Position numbers and translations under genes: made by a program. The notes beneath the pieces are model-generated. The model ran no database searches. It worked only from the letters and a program-made list of their open reading frames with translations, and had not been told where the DNA came from. A stretch of 64,000 nt of DNA from Aquirufa aurantiipilula (GTDB lineage Bacteria; Bacteroidota; Bacteroidia; Cytophagales; Spirosomataceae), in the NCBI RefSeq assembly GCF_019923745.1, contig NZ_JAANOG010000001.1:1-64000 (forward strand). Direction: 5' to 3'. The first letter of the stretch is position 1. Every line of letters starts with the position of its first letter. Positions 25,805 through 35,559 of the stretch are shown here, piece by piece.

Positions 25805-28081
25805 ATGTCCATTTCATCTATTTTAAAACAAGATGCCTTAGCTTACCATTCCGAAGGTAAACCAGGGAAGATTGAAGTCAAACCCACCAAATCAACCGCC
25901 ACTCAGCGAGATTTATCGCTAGCCTATTCCCCAGGTGTGGCTGAACCTTGTTTAGAGATTGCCGCATTTCCTGAGAAAGTGTATCAATATACCGCCAAGG
26001 GAAATTTAGTGGGGGTGATTTCCAATGGTACAGCTGTCTTAGGATTAGGGAATATTGGTCCAGAAGCGAGTAAACCTGTGATGGAAGGAAAGGGTGTTTT
26101 ATTTAAGATTTTTGCCGATATCGATGTGTTTGACTTGGAGTTGAATTGCATGGAGCCCAATGATTTTGTGGAAACGGTGGTACGTTTAGAACCTACTTTT
26201 GGGGGTATCAATTTAGAAGATATTAAGTCGCCTGAATGCTTTGAAATAGAAGAAAAACTAAAGAAACGTTTGAAGATTCCCATCATGCACGACGATCAGC
26301 ATGGGACTGCCATTATTTCTTCCGCCGCTTTAATTAATGCCTTAGAAATTGTTGGCAAACAGATAGATCAAGCACGTTTTGTGGTTTCAGGAGCAGGTGC
26401 TGCGGCTATTTCATGTGTTAAATTATACTTACAATTAGGTGCTAAGATTGAAAACTTTTTGATTTTTGACAAAGATGGACTAGTCTCAAAAGCTAGAACG
26501 GATTTGAATCCTTATGTGAGCCCACTTGCTTGTGATGCCCAAGAAAAAAGGACATTAGCGGAAGCCATGAAAGGCGCAGATGTATTTTTAGGCTTATCTG
26601 TTGGGAATATTCTTTCACCAGACATGGTGGCTACCATGGCTAAAGACCCGATTGTGTTTGCTATGGCCAATCCAACACCCGAAATTGGTTATGAAGAAGC
26701 CAAAGCTGTTCGAGAGGATTTGATCATGGCAACGGGCCGTTCGGATTATCCTAACCAAGTCAATAATGTCTTGGGTTTTCCCTTTATTTTTAGAGGAGCC
26801 TTGGATGTTAGAGCCTCTGAGATTAACGATGAAATGAAGCTTGCTGCGGCCAAAGCCTTAGCTTGTTTAGCCAAAAAACCCGTACCAGACATAGTAAATT
26901 TGGCCTATAATGAAAAGAGCATCAGTTTTGGTCCAGAATACATTATTCCCAAGCCTGTAGATCCACGATTGATTACGACGGTTTCCATGGCTGTTGCTAA
27001 AGCTGCGATGGACTCAGGAGTGGCTACGGTTCAAATTAAAAATTGGGATGAATACGAACATCAATTAGCTAAACGCTTAGGTTTGGATAATCAGGTGATG
27101 AAATTCATCCTGAAACGAGCCAAGAGTAATCCTAAGCGCATTGTATTTGCCGATGCTCAAAATTTAAAAGTATTAAAGGCTGTCAGAGAGGTTTTGGATG
27201 AGGGAATAGCAAAGCCGATTTTATTAGGGAATCAAGCCAAAATTCAAGCTATTTGTGAGGAACACCACATTGATTTGCAAGGCACAGAAATCTTGGATTT
27301 CAAACATCCGGATAGCGAACCTTTGTTAAAGGAGTTCGCCGATTTGTTCTATGAAAAACGAAAAAGACGTGGTTATACGCGTTGGGAAGCAGAAAAGCAG
27401 GTAAGAAAGAGTAATTATTTTGCCGCCATGATGTTGGAAACCCAGCGTGCCGATGGTGTTATTTCCGGTTTGACAAAGAATTATCCCGAAGCCATTCGTC
27501 CAGCTTTACAAATTATTGGTAAAAAGCCTGGTGTCAAAAAAGTGGCAGGTATGTATTTGCTTTTGAGTAAGAAAGGGCCTTTGTTTTTCTCAGATACCAC
27601 CATTAATTTCCAACCAGATGTGGAAGATATTGTGGAGATTACACGTTTGACAGGAGAGGCAGTGGAGCGATTTAATTTACAACCTCGCATTGCCTTGTTG
27701 AGTTATTCTAACTTTGGGTCAGCTGATGGGGATGATGCCATCAAAATGAGAGAGGCTACTCATATTTTACAGAAAAAATATCCGAAATGGTTGATAGAAG
27801 GAGAAATGCAAGCGCATTTAGCTTTTGATAAAGAGCTACGTCAACAAAATTATCCTTTTGCCACTTTGGGAAATGAAACAGCTAACACGCTTATTTTTCC
27901 TAATTTATCAGCAGCTAATATTGCATATAATTTATTGAAAGAGGCGGCTGAAATCGAATACATTGGACCCATTCTACTAGGTTTACGTAAACCTGTTCAC
28001 GTCTTACAATTAGGAGCAAGTGTTCGTGAAATTGTCAATATGGTAGCTATAGCTGTGGTGGAAGCACAAACTACGGAATAG
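25805..28081 (+). CDS. maeB: NADP-dependent malic enzyme with phosphotransacetylase-like domain
   Basis: The 758-residue MaeB-type protein decarboxylates malate to pyruvate with NADP. The N-terminal malic domain (about 1-430) shows AYSPGVAEPCLEIA, MHDDQHGTAIISSAALINAL and the nucleotide site VSGAGAAAISC. The C-terminal about 320 residues are a phosphate acetyltransferase-like domain (RIVFADAQNLKVLKA, ETANTLIFPNLSAANIAY), which in this class regulates the enzyme by acetyl-CoA. It is probably co-transcribed with the upstream symporter. Its last 11 bases overlap the convergent M61 peptidase gene. Confidence 0.96.
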   Translation: MSISSILKQDALAYHSEGKPGKIEVKPTKSTATQRDLSLAYSPGVAEPCLEIAAFPEKVYQYTAKGNLVGVISNGTAVLGLGNIGPEASKPVMEGKGVLFKIFADIDVFDLELNCMEPNDFVETVVRLEPTFGGINLEDIKSPECFEIEEKLKKRLKIPIMHDDQHGTAIISSAALINALEIVGKQIDQARFVVSGAGAAAISCVKLYLQLGAKIENFLIFDKDGLVSKARTDLNPYVSPLACDAQEKRTLAEAMKGADVFLGLSVGNILSPDMVATMAKDPIVFAMANPTPEIGYEEAKAVREDLIMATGRSDYPNQVNNVLGFPFIFRGALDVRASEINDEMKLAAAKALACLAKKPVPDIVNLAYNEKSISFGPEYIIPKPVDPRLITTVSMAVAKAAMDSGVATVQIKNWDEYEHQLAKRLGLDNQVMKFILKRAKSNPKRIVFADAQNLKVLKAVREVLDEGIAKPILLGNQAKIQAICEEHHIDLQGTEILDFKHPDSEPLLKEFADLFYEKRKRRGYTRWEAEKQVRKSNYFAAMMLETQRADGVISGLTKNYPEAIRPALQIIGKKPGVKKVAGMYLLLSKKGPLFFSDTTINFQPDVEDIVEITRLTGEAVERFNLQPRIALLSYSNFGSADGDDAIKMREATHILQKKYPKWLIEGEMQAHLAFDKELRQQNYPFATLGNETANTLIFPNLSAANIAYNLLKEAAEIEYIGPILLGLRKPVHVLQLGASVREIVNMVAIAVVEAQTTE

Positions 28082-29921
28082 AATTCATCCATTGTTGACG
28101 TAATTCCAATTGGGCATCGCTCGGATTCTTTTGGGGAACAAAGGAAGTCGGAGCGCTGCCCATACTGGTTTGAAACGGGGCTTTCATACGTACCGTTTCA
28201 TATGTTCCATTTCCTTTAGGTCGAGCTACTTCAATTTCTAAAATGTCACCTAATTGTATGTCTTTGAGCACCTTAGCAGCATTTATGCTGAAGCTATCCA
28301 AGCTAAAAGAAAGTTGATTGATGAAGACTATTTCATCTTTAGCTTGAAGGCCAAGAATTCTGCCAAATTCATTGATTCCGTCTTCTGAATTGATGACGGC
28401 TCTATGTGTTTCAGCATTAACATTCAGAGACTGAAAATCAAAGCCTAAAGACTTTATTGGACTCGCATTGTATTCTTGTATTTCGTATCCAATACTATGT
28501 AGCCAATCAGCTACAGGAATTTCATCTTTCCCTGCTACATACTTTTCAAAAAAAGTTTTCAATTCCGTTTTTTGGGTGATTTGAATCAATTGCTCAAATA
28601 ATTCATCGTCTTTAAACGACTGATTGGGGCCATAAAATTTAGCTAAATCACGCATCATTTCTTGTGTACCATACTTCCCTTGGCTGAGTTTTCTCAGGGT
28701 TAAATCCAATCCAAATCCTAACCAAGCTCCCTTTTGATAAACATTTCCATATTCATCTTTGTACTTATCCAAAACCTTTTCACTCATAAGGGTAAAGGGT
28801 AACTTTCGATCGAATTGCACATTCATGACTTCCCACTTATTTTCAAAGGTTGACATGAATTTTTTCAAGTCGGTAATTTGGTATTTTAATTGAACATGAT
28901 GGGCCGCATATTCCGTTAATCCTTCATACAACCAAAGATGCTTGGACATTTTAGGTTGAAGGAAATTGAAGTTTCCAATTTCCTCAGAATGAATGTTCAA
29001 AGGAGTTACAATGTGGAAAAATTCATGAGCACAAACCTCACGGATGGTTTCAGCCAGGGTCTGGATATTTCCTTCTGGTAAATAATAAAATGAGGATTGA
29101 GCGTGTTCTAATGCGCCATAACTGCCATTTTTGATATTGTCAGATAAAACAATGATGAAAGCATAGTTGGAAACTGGAAGCTGACCTCCTAAGTATTTTT
29201 TTTGAGCCTCTAGGAGCGGTTTTATTTGTTCAGCCACTTGTGCAGCCGAGCACATTTTATTAGGGGAATAAACAGAAATTAAAATTTTGGCATTGGCCAA
29301 TGGAAAACTAATCGTGTCGGGTGCTGCATACATCAATGGCGCATCAATCAAATCTTGATAATGATTGGCTTCAAAAAGATCGCTTGGGGCTTTACTTTTA
29401 TTTTGTAATGAACTGGCTCCAAAAAATTGAGCAGGTTTATCAATGGAGAGTTGAACTTGTGCCTTTTCATGGCCTATGAAATAACCCAACATGGCATGCG
29501 TGTTCAAGGCATATAAACTATCTTTTTGAAATGAGGTACCTGCAGGTTCAAAGACATAATCACCAGCAATTTCGGGACTATCCCAAGTATCATCCACGAA
29601 ATAACGAATTTCAGATAGTTGAGAAGCATTGGATATTTGATACGTATTTGGACCTGTTTTTTTTATTCGAAGGCTTTTACCTTGTGCATCTAAGGCTTTA
29701 AATTCTTGGACAAATCGACCGAAATCATAATTGGCATATGTTCCAGGAACTATTTTGGGCAGGGCATAGACAACTTCCTTTTGTTTGAATTTAGGTGTTT
29801 TGACAACAACTTCTAAACGATCATTGGCAAGTTTATTCAAGTCGATTTTATACTGCACCTTATCTTGCCCCAGCGCAAGAGTCGACATGAAAAGCAGTAA
29901 GTAAATTAGTATTCTTTTCAT
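28071..29921 (-). CDS. Exported M61-family glycyl aminopeptidase-like protease with PDZ
   Basis: The protein (616 residues from the ATG at 29921) starts with a signal peptide MKRILIYLLLFMSTLALGQ. The frame stays open a further 43 codons upstream, but that part overlaps the previous gene and would hide the signal peptide. The zinc motif HEFFH is at about 299-303, with the family's downstream WLYEGLTEYAAHH carrying the third ligand. A PDZ-like domain occupies about 490-590. The arrangement is that of M61 peptidases. It lies two bases after a LolC/E-like permease gene. The C-terminus overlaps maeB by 11 bases. Confidence 0.9.
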   Translation of the reverse strand: MKRILIYLLLFMSTLALGQDKVQYKIDLNKLANDRLEVVVKTPKFKQKEVVYALPKIVPGTYANYDFGRFVQEFKALDAQGKSLRIKKTGPNTYQISNASQLSEIRYFVDDTWDSPEIAGDYVFEPAGTSFQKDSLYALNTHAMLGYFIGHEKAQVQLSIDKPAQFFGASSLQNKSKAPSDLFEANHYQDLIDAPLMYAAPDTISFPLANAKILISVYSPNKMCSAAQVAEQIKPLLEAQKKYLGGQLPVSNYAFIIVLSDNIKNGSYGALEHAQSSFYYLPEGNIQTLAETIREVCAHEFFHIVTPLNIHSEEIGNFNFLQPKMSKHLWLYEGLTEYAAHHVQLKYQITDLKKFMSTFENKWEVMNVQFDRKLPFTLMSEKVLDKYKDEYGNVYQKGAWLGFGLDLTLRKLSQGKYGTQEMMRDLAKFYGPNQSFKDDELFEQLIQITQKTELKTFFEKYVAGKDEIPVADWLHSIGYEIQEYNASPIKSLGFDFQSLNVNAETHRAVINSEDGINEFGRILGLQAKDEIVFINQLSFSLDSFSINAAKVLKDIQLGDILEIEVARPKGNGTYETVRMKAPFQTSMGSAPTSFVPQKNPSDAQLELRQQWMNSIP

Positions 29922-29923
29922 AA

Positions 29924-31132
29924 TTATTGCTTGTATTGTAGTGCTTCTTGAGCTTGAATTTTTTTGATAAATATGGTAGGCAAGGTAATGATGAGAGCCA
30001 CCAATAAGCTTGTTCCGATATTGACCCAAACCCAAGTAGACATGGACCAAACGATTGGAACAGAACTCATATAATAGCTTTCAGGATCTAGAGGAATTAA
30101 GTGATAGCTGGATTGCAGGTAACAAAAAATGACAGCTAATAAATTACCTATGGCTAAACCTCGAAGTAAAATGAAGAAACCATTCCACCAGAAAATGGTC
30201 CTGATTTGTCGGTGACTAGCCCCCATGGCTTTTAATAAACCTACCATGGGAATACGTTCCATGATTAATACCCAAAGGGTGGCAATGAGATTGAAACAAG
30301 CAACGACCAACAATAAGGAGATAAAAATGACAATATTTCTATCGAGCATCATCATCCAGTCGAAGAGCGCAGGGTATAGTTCCGTTATGGTTTCTAAGCG
30401 CCATTCTGTAGGCATTTTGGATTCTATCTCTTCAGCTGTTTGATATAAATCAGCGGATTTTTTTAAAAATACTTCATAGGTTCCAATTGAATCGGCTGAC
30501 CAGCCATTCATTTTTTGCACCCAACTACGGTCTGCCAAAATGAACATTTTATCTAATTCTTCTAATCCAGTTTCATAAATCCCGGTGATTTTTACTTTTC
30601 TTGGGCGCTCTGGATTGCTTAAAAAATAGAGAATTAAACTGCTGTGTAGCCTGACTTTCAATTGCTTAGCTAAGGTGTTGCTCAATATAATGTCCTGAGG
30701 ATGTTGGATTTGAGCTTGTCCTTGAAGCATGTTTTTCGATAACTGGTTTTTCGGCACATCGTTACCAATTCCTTTGATGACGATACCTGCCAGTCCTGCG
30801 TCTCCTACTAGGATTCCAGGCTTTTGTAAATGAGCTTGAATATGATCAATGGCTGGATTTTGCCGAATGGTTTTTTCCCAGGCTACATTTCTACGCATGG
30901 GGCTATCGGAGAGGGAGTGGTTGCCTGTGATTTGGCTCACATGAATATCTCCTGCAAAACTGGTTAATTTGTCTTGTATGGCCTCTTTAAAGCCGAATAA
31001 TATGGCAAAAGCAATGAGTATGATGCTGACTCCCATGGCCACAGTACCTATACCCACATAGGTTACTGTTTTAGAAAAGGAGGTTTCATGGGTATTACGA
31101 ATCCGACGTGCAACAAAAAGTGGAAAATTCAT
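29924..31132 (-). CDS. FtsX-like ABC permease (LolC/LolE type), copy 1
   Basis: This 402-residue protein has one N-terminal membrane segment (VGIGTVAMGVSIILIAFAIL), a large periplasmic MacB-like domain (about 45-260) and three C-terminal membrane segments, the FtsX/LolCE topology. LolC/E with the LolD ATPase extracts lipoproteins from the inner membrane; no lolD lies nearby, and the protein may act with one encoded elsewhere. The N-terminus MNFPLFVARR resembles that of the paralogue at 61737. It precedes an M61 peptidase gene by two bases. Its start is divergent from the NamZ-type gene. Confidence 0.85.
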   Translation of the reverse strand: MNFPLFVARRIRNTHETSFSKTVTYVGIGTVAMGVSIILIAFAILFGFKEAIQDKLTSFAGDIHVSQITGNHSLSDSPMRRNVAWEKTIRQNPAIDHIQAHLQKPGILVGDAGLAGIVIKGIGNDVPKNQLSKNMLQGQAQIQHPQDIILSNTLAKQLKVRLHSSLILYFLSNPERPRKVKITGIYETGLEELDKMFILADRSWVQKMNGWSADSIGTYEVFLKKSADLYQTAEEIESKMPTEWRLETITELYPALFDWMMMLDRNIVIFISLLLVVACFNLIATLWVLIMERIPMVGLLKAMGASHRQIRTIFWWNGFFILLRGLAIGNLLAVIFCYLQSSYHLIPLDPESYYMSSVPIVWSMSTWVWVNIGTSLLVALIITLPTIFIKKIQAQEALQYKQ

Positions 31133-31209
31133 TCAGTCGATTTACGTTAATAATTTTAAAATTTATCTGATATTTGATAAGTAAATGTTAAACCGCAAAG
31201 AAAATAGGA

Positions 31210-32385
31210 ATGCATCGAATCTACAAGCTATTGATTTTATTGTTGTTCTTTTCCAATGGGCTATTAGCTTCTAAGAGTATGGCTCAAGTGACAAAAGCTA
31301 TCCCAGGAGATCAACAAATTTCAACCTATTTACCTATGATTTTTGACAAGCGCGTTGGCTTGGTAGTGAATCATACATCGGTTTTGGGTAAAACTCATTT
31401 GGCTGATACCTTATTGTCTTTGAAAGTTCCCATCAAGAAAATCTTTGCTCCAGAGCATGGTTTTAGAGGTACGGCTGATGCAGGAGCTCACATAGATAAT
31501 GGCAAAGATGAAAAAACGGGATTGCCCATCATTTCTTTGTATGGTTCACATAAAAAACCTACCAAAGCTGATTTAGAAGGCCTTGATGTATTGATTTTTG
31601 ATATCCAAGATGTGGGCACTCGTTTTTATACCTATAGTTCTACCTTGCATTATGTGATGGAAGCTTGTGCGGAAAACAGTGTGAAATTGATTATTCTAGA
31701 TCGTCCTAATCCCAATGGGCATTATGTAGATGGACCTGTTTTGGAAAAGGAATTTGCTTCTTTTGTTGGCTTAAATCCCATTCCTGTAGTGCATGGATGT
31801 AGCTTAGGAGAGTTAGCTAAAATGATTAATGGGGAAGCTTGGTTAGACCGAGGCATTCAATGTGATTTGACTGTAATTCCTGTGAAAAAATACAAACATT
31901 CAGATCAGGTACACATTATTGTGGCACCATCTCCCAATTTACCCAATGATCAAGCGATTGGATTATATCCTTCTTTGTGCCTTTTTGAAGGAACAAATGT
32001 AAGTATTGGAAGAGGGACCACAACGCAATTTCAAGTGGCAGGAACCAATGTGGAGGGTTTAGGTGATTATACCTTTACACCGATGCCTTTACCTGGAGCC
32101 ATGGATCCACCATTGAAAGGTAAGTTATGTTATGGTTTTAATTTAAGCCAAGTAGATACCCGTGATTTAGGCTTTAGTTTGAAGTATTTATTTTATTTCT
32201 TTGAAAAAACGGGTAAAAAAGAATCCTTTTTTACGAGTCCGGCTTTCTTTGATAAATTGGCAGGAACCAATGAATTAAGAAAAATGATGTTGGAAGGGAA
32301 GTCAGAAAAGGAGATCAGGGCAAGTTGGCAAGAAGGCTTGAAAGAGTATAAAAAGATTCGAGAGAAGTACTTGATTTATCGATAG
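31210..32385 (+). CDS. DUF1343 exo-beta-N-acetylmuramidase (NamZ-like)
   Basis: The 391-residue exported protein (signal peptide ending SMAQ near residue 26) shows the DUF1343 pattern: RVGLVVNHTSV, IFAPEHGFRGTADAG at about 79-93, LIFDIQDVGTRFYTYSSTLHYVMEA and LDRPNPNG. DUF1343 proteins are now known as NamZ, which release terminal MurNAc from peptidoglycan fragments. It would act in the periplasm in cell-wall recycling. It stands alone, divergent from the LolC/E-like gene and 72 bases before guaA. Confidence 0.88.
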   Translation: MHRIYKLLILLLFFSNGLLASKSMAQVTKAIPGDQQISTYLPMIFDKRVGLVVNHTSVLGKTHLADTLLSLKVPIKKIFAPEHGFRGTADAGAHIDNGKDEKTGLPIISLYGSHKKPTKADLEGLDVLIFDIQDVGTRFYTYSSTLHYVMEACAENSVKLIILDRPNPNGHYVDGPVLEKEFASFVGLNPIPVVHGCSLGELAKMINGEAWLDRGIQCDLTVIPVKKYKHSDQVHIIVAPSPNLPNDQAIGLYPSLCLFEGTNVSIGRGTTTQFQVAGTNVEGLGDYTFTPMPLPGAMDPPLKGKLCYGFNLSQVDTRDLGFSLKYLFYFFEKTGKKESFFTSPAFFDKLAGTNELRKMMLEGKSEKEIRASWQEGLKEYKKIREKYLIYR

Positions 32386-32457
32386 AAATACCAAATAAAT
32401 ACTCGATTTTTCGTTTAAAATTGCGACCTTTGCCGTTTATTTTTATTCAAAGCAGCT

Positions 32458-33981
32458 ATGGCGGAAAAAATTATTATTCTTGACTTCGGTTCTCAAGTGA
32501 CCCAATTGATTGCTCGCAGAGTACGTGAACTTCAAGTTTATTGTGAAATACATCCTTATAATCATATACCTACCATTGATTCCTCAGTAAAGGGAATTAT
32601 TTTATCTGGTAGCCCATGTTCAGTTCGTGATGAAGATTCTCCTCGAGTAGATTTAAGCCTTTTTGGGGATTTGCCTATCTTGGGAATTTGTTATGGTGCT
32701 CAATTGTTAGCTCATCAGGGCGGTGGTTCTGTTCAGGCATCTCAGCAAAGAGAATACGGTCGTGCCCATTTAACAGGTACTCAAGATTCTATTTTGTGGG
32801 ATGAAATTTCCAGCCAAAGTCAAGTTTGGATGTCGCATGGTGATACCATCATGGAATTACCTGCACCTTATGAAATTATTGGTTCTACAGAATCAGTTAA
32901 AGTAGCTGCCTTTGCGCATGCATCCAAGCCAATTTTTGGAATACAGTTCCACCCTGAGGTTACACACAGTACGGAGGGAAGTATCATATTGCGCAATTTT
33001 GTGGTAAAGGTTTGTGACTGTACGCAAGATTGGACTTCGGATTCATTTGTAGAAACAACTGTAGCTAATTTGAAAGAGAAATTAGGTCAAGATAAGGTTG
33101 TCTTGGGATTGTCAGGAGGAGTAGATAGTTCGGTGGCAGCAGTATTATTACACCGTGCTATTGGAAAGAATTTATATTGCATTTTTGTTGATAATGGATT
33201 GTTGCGCAAGGATGAATTTGAACAAGTTCTGGATTCGTATCATTCTTTAGGTTTAAATGTCAAAGGCGTAGATTCTAAGCAACGTTTTTATGATGCTTTA
33301 GCGGGTTTAAGTGATCCAGAATTGAAGAGAAAGGCAATTGGTAAAACCTTCATTGATGTATTTGATCATGAGGCACATGCGATTGAAGGTGTAGCTTGGT
33401 TAGGCCAAGGGACCATTTACCCCGATGTCATTGAATCGGTATCGGTGAAAGGACCATCGGCAACGATTAAATCACACCACAATGTAGGTGGCTTACCTGA
33501 TTTTATGAAGTTGAAAGTGGTGGAGCCATTGAATACCTTATTTAAAGATGAGGTTAGAAAAGTAGGGAAAACCTTAGGCATTCCACAAGATATCTTAGGA
33601 CGTCATCCTTTTCCTGGTCCAGGTTTAGCTATTCGTATTTTGGGAGATATTACCCCGGAAAAAGTAGATATTCTTCAAAAAGTAGATGCGATTTTTATCA
33701 ATGGATTAAAGTCGGAAGGACTTTACGACCAAGTATGGCAAGCTGGAGCAATTTTATTACCGATTCATTCAGTAGGAGTGATGGGAGACGAAAGAACCTA
33801 TGAGCAGGTTGTAGCTTTGAGAGCTGTGAGTAGTTTGGATGGAATGACAGCGGATTGGTGTCATTTGCCTTATGAATTCTTAGGTAAAATTTCCAATGAA
33901 ATTATTAATAAGGTAAAGGGTGTCAATCGTGTGGTGTATGATATTTCTTCCAAACCACCAGCAACGATTGAGTGGGAATAA
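32458..33981 (+). CDS. guaA: GMP synthase (glutamine-hydrolysing)
   Basis: The enzyme converts XMP to GMP using ATP and glutamine. The 507-residue protein has a class I glutamine amidotransferase domain with the nucleophile Cys78 ([10 protein letters not shown]) and the catalytic His-Glu in FHPEVTHS near 163-170. The ATP pyrophosphatase domain has [12 protein letters not shown] near 220, and the C-terminal dimerisation domain ends KPPATIEWE as in nearly all GuaA proteins. It is a single gene, followed by a palindromic element and convergent with pepT. Confidence 0.97.
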   Translation: MAEKIIILDFGSQVTQLIARRVRELQVYCEIHPYNHIPTIDSSVKGIILSGSPCSVRDEDSPRVDLSLFGDLPILGICYGAQLLAHQGGGSVQASQQREYGRAHLTGTQDSILWDEISSQSQVWMSHGDTIMELPAPYEIIGSTESVKVAAFAHASKPIFGIQFHPEVTHSTEGSIILRNFVVKVCDCTQDWTSDSFVETTVANLKEKLGQDKVVLGLSGGVDSSVAAVLLHRAIGKNLYCIFVDNGLLRKDEFEQVLDSYHSLGLNVKGVDSKQRFYDALAGLSDPELKRKAIGKTFIDVFDHEAHAIEGVAWLGQGTIYPDVIESVSVKGPSATIKSHHNVGGLPDFMKLKVVEPLNTLFKDEVRKVGKTLGIPQDILGRHPFPGPGLAIRILGDITPEKVDILQKVDAIFINGLKSEGLYDQVWQAGAILLPIHSVGVMGDERTYEQVVALRAVSSLDGMTADWCHLPYEFLGKISNEIINKVKGVNRVVYDISSKPPATIEWE

Positions 33982-34020
33982 TCAAGAAATTGGACAACAA
34001 ATAAATTTTCAAAACGTTTC

Positions 34021-34076
34021 CGCTCCGTAACGCTGTCAGCGTTCTAAACGCTGCCAGCGTTGGAAAAAACGGAGCG
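34021..34076. repeat. Nested palindromic element between guaA and pepT
   Basis: An outer 8-bp inverted repeat CGCTCCGT (34021-34028) / ACGGAGCG (34069-34076) encloses two 15-bp palindromes, AACGCTGTCAGCGTT (34029-34043) and AACGCTGCCAGCGTT (34047-34061). The GC content is clearly above its surroundings. It resembles REP-type elements and lies in a convergent gap. Confidence 0.75.
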
Positions 34077-34100
34077 AATTGATGCTAAAAGAGTAAAGAA

Positions 34101-34120
34101 AAGGGGACTTAAGTCCCCTT
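34101..34120. terminator. Bidirectional terminator overlapping the pepT stop
   Basis: The exact palindrome AAGGGGACTTAAGTCCCCTT has flanking A and T runs and can end transcripts of guaA (plus) and pepT (minus). The pepT stop codon (34109-34111) is at its centre, so the last three sense codons of pepT are part of the stem. Confidence 0.8.
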
Positions 34121-35377
34121 TTCTGCGTATATGGCTGCCAAATGAACGATGGTTTCAGTAGCTTTTTGCATATCTTGAATACTGACCCATTCTTGCTTGC
34201 TATGAAAAGCATGTTCTCCTGCAAATATATTGGGACAAGGCAAACCCATGAAGGTCAATCGTGAACCATCTGTTCCACCCCTAATGCTTTGCATCTCAGG
34301 TTGTAAACCAGCTCTTCTCATGGCTTCCATGGCATTTTCCAGACAAGCAGGATGCTTGACTAGTATTTCATTCATATTTCGGTATTGTTCCGTTTGAATG
34401 AATTGAACCTTGGAATGAGGGTAATTTTTCAGGACTTGATGGGTGATGTTTTTCAAGAGCATCCCGTATTCTTCCAGTTTTTCGGTCTTGAAATCGCGTA
34501 GGATAAAATCTATTGTCGCTGTTTCTACACTACCTGAAATATCTACAGGATGGATAAATCCTTCCATATTCTCGGTGCTTTCGGGGCTTAAGTGATCTTT
34601 GGGAAGTAAACCAACTATTTCAGAAGCTATTTTGATAGCACTTTCCATGCGCCCTTTGGCAAATCCAGGATGCTGAGAAATACCTTCGATCTTAATGGTA
34701 AATCCATCAGCTGAGAAAGTTTCATTTTCCAAATGGCCTCTTTTTTCACCATCAATGGTGTAGCCATATGTTGCATTTACTTTTTCTAGGTTGACATGGT
34801 CGGTTCCTCGGCCAACTTCTTCATCTGGAGTAAATAAGATGGAAATAGGGCCGTGAGGAACATCAGGATGTTGTACCCAAAATTGAACAGCATCCATGAT
34901 TTCAGCCACCCCTGCTTTATTATCAGCTCCCAATAATGTGGTTCCACTAGCTGTGATTATATCATGTCCGATTTGTTCAGCTAAATCAGGATGATCCTGT
35001 AATCGAATGACAACAGATGAATCATCAGGTAAAATTAAGTCTTGCCCTTGATAATTGGAGTGGACGATGGGTTTTACATGCTTACCTGAGCAATCAGGAG
35101 AAGTATCCATGTGAGCACAAAAGCAGATGCCTGGAACGGGCTCTTGGATGTTGGAAGCTAATTGGGCATACACATATCCATACTCATCCATATGAGCAGA
35201 GTCTAATCCTAGTTGTTTTAATTCCTGAACTAAAACTTTTCCCAAATCTTTTTGTTTCTCAGTTGTCGGGCTGCTAGAAGAGTTGGGGTCTGATTGAGTG
35301 TCAATTTGTACATAAGTAAGAAATCGCTGGGAGGAACTATAGAGGTACTTATTGAATTTTTGGGAGATATTGGTCAT
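34109..35377 (-). CDS. pepT: Peptidase T (tripeptide aminopeptidase)
   Basis: This 422-residue cytoplasmic M20B zinc peptidase releases the N-terminal residue from tripeptides. Metal and catalytic motifs are visible: HMDTSPD near 89-95, GADNKAGVAEIM near 153, the FTPDEEVGRG pair of Glu near 187, and the C-terminal GGTDGSRLTFMGLPCPN with HSKQEW. The length is close to that of enteric PepT (about 410). It is monocistronic; its stop codon is inside a terminator palindrome. Confidence 0.95.
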   Translation of the reverse strand: MTNISQKFNKYLYSSSQRFLTYVQIDTQSDPNSSSSPTTEKQKDLGKVLVQELKQLGLDSAHMDEYGYVYAQLASNIQEPVPGICFCAHMDTSPDCSGKHVKPIVHSNYQGQDLILPDDSSVVIRLQDHPDLAEQIGHDIITASGTTLLGADNKAGVAEIMDAVQFWVQHPDVPHGPISILFTPDEEVGRGTDHVNLEKVNATYGYTIDGEKRGHLENETFSADGFTIKIEGISQHPGFAKGRMESAIKIASEIVGLLPKDHLSPESTENMEGFIHPVDISGSVETATIDFILRDFKTEKLEEYGMLLKNITHQVLKNYPHSKVQFIQTEQYRNMNEILVKHPACLENAMEAMRRAGLQPEMQSIRGGTDGSRLTFMGLPCPNIFAGEHAFHSKQEWVSIQDMQKATETIVHLAAIYAEKGT

Positions 35378-35559
35378 AAAAACCGATTATTTTTGAAATA
35401 TAGAAAGAAAAAATTGTGTTAAATAAATTTATTTTTTTTGGATTCATAAAGGTAATTAACCTTTCAAAATTACGTATTATCTTAGAGGCTTGAATTTTGC
35501 TTCAAGCATCTAGCTTCTTCAAAATTTGAAATCATACCATGTTAAGCTTATAAAAAATT

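Noticed and set aside
29922..30050. 43-codon N-terminal extension of the M61 peptidase
   Set aside because: It overlaps the preceding permease gene, has no resemblance to M61 proteins and would bury a clear signal peptide.
35378..35559. Possible riboswitch in the 182-base leader of gltA
   Set aside because: Only one small hairpin (GCTTGAA/TTCAAGC) is visible and no known aptamer core could be matched.
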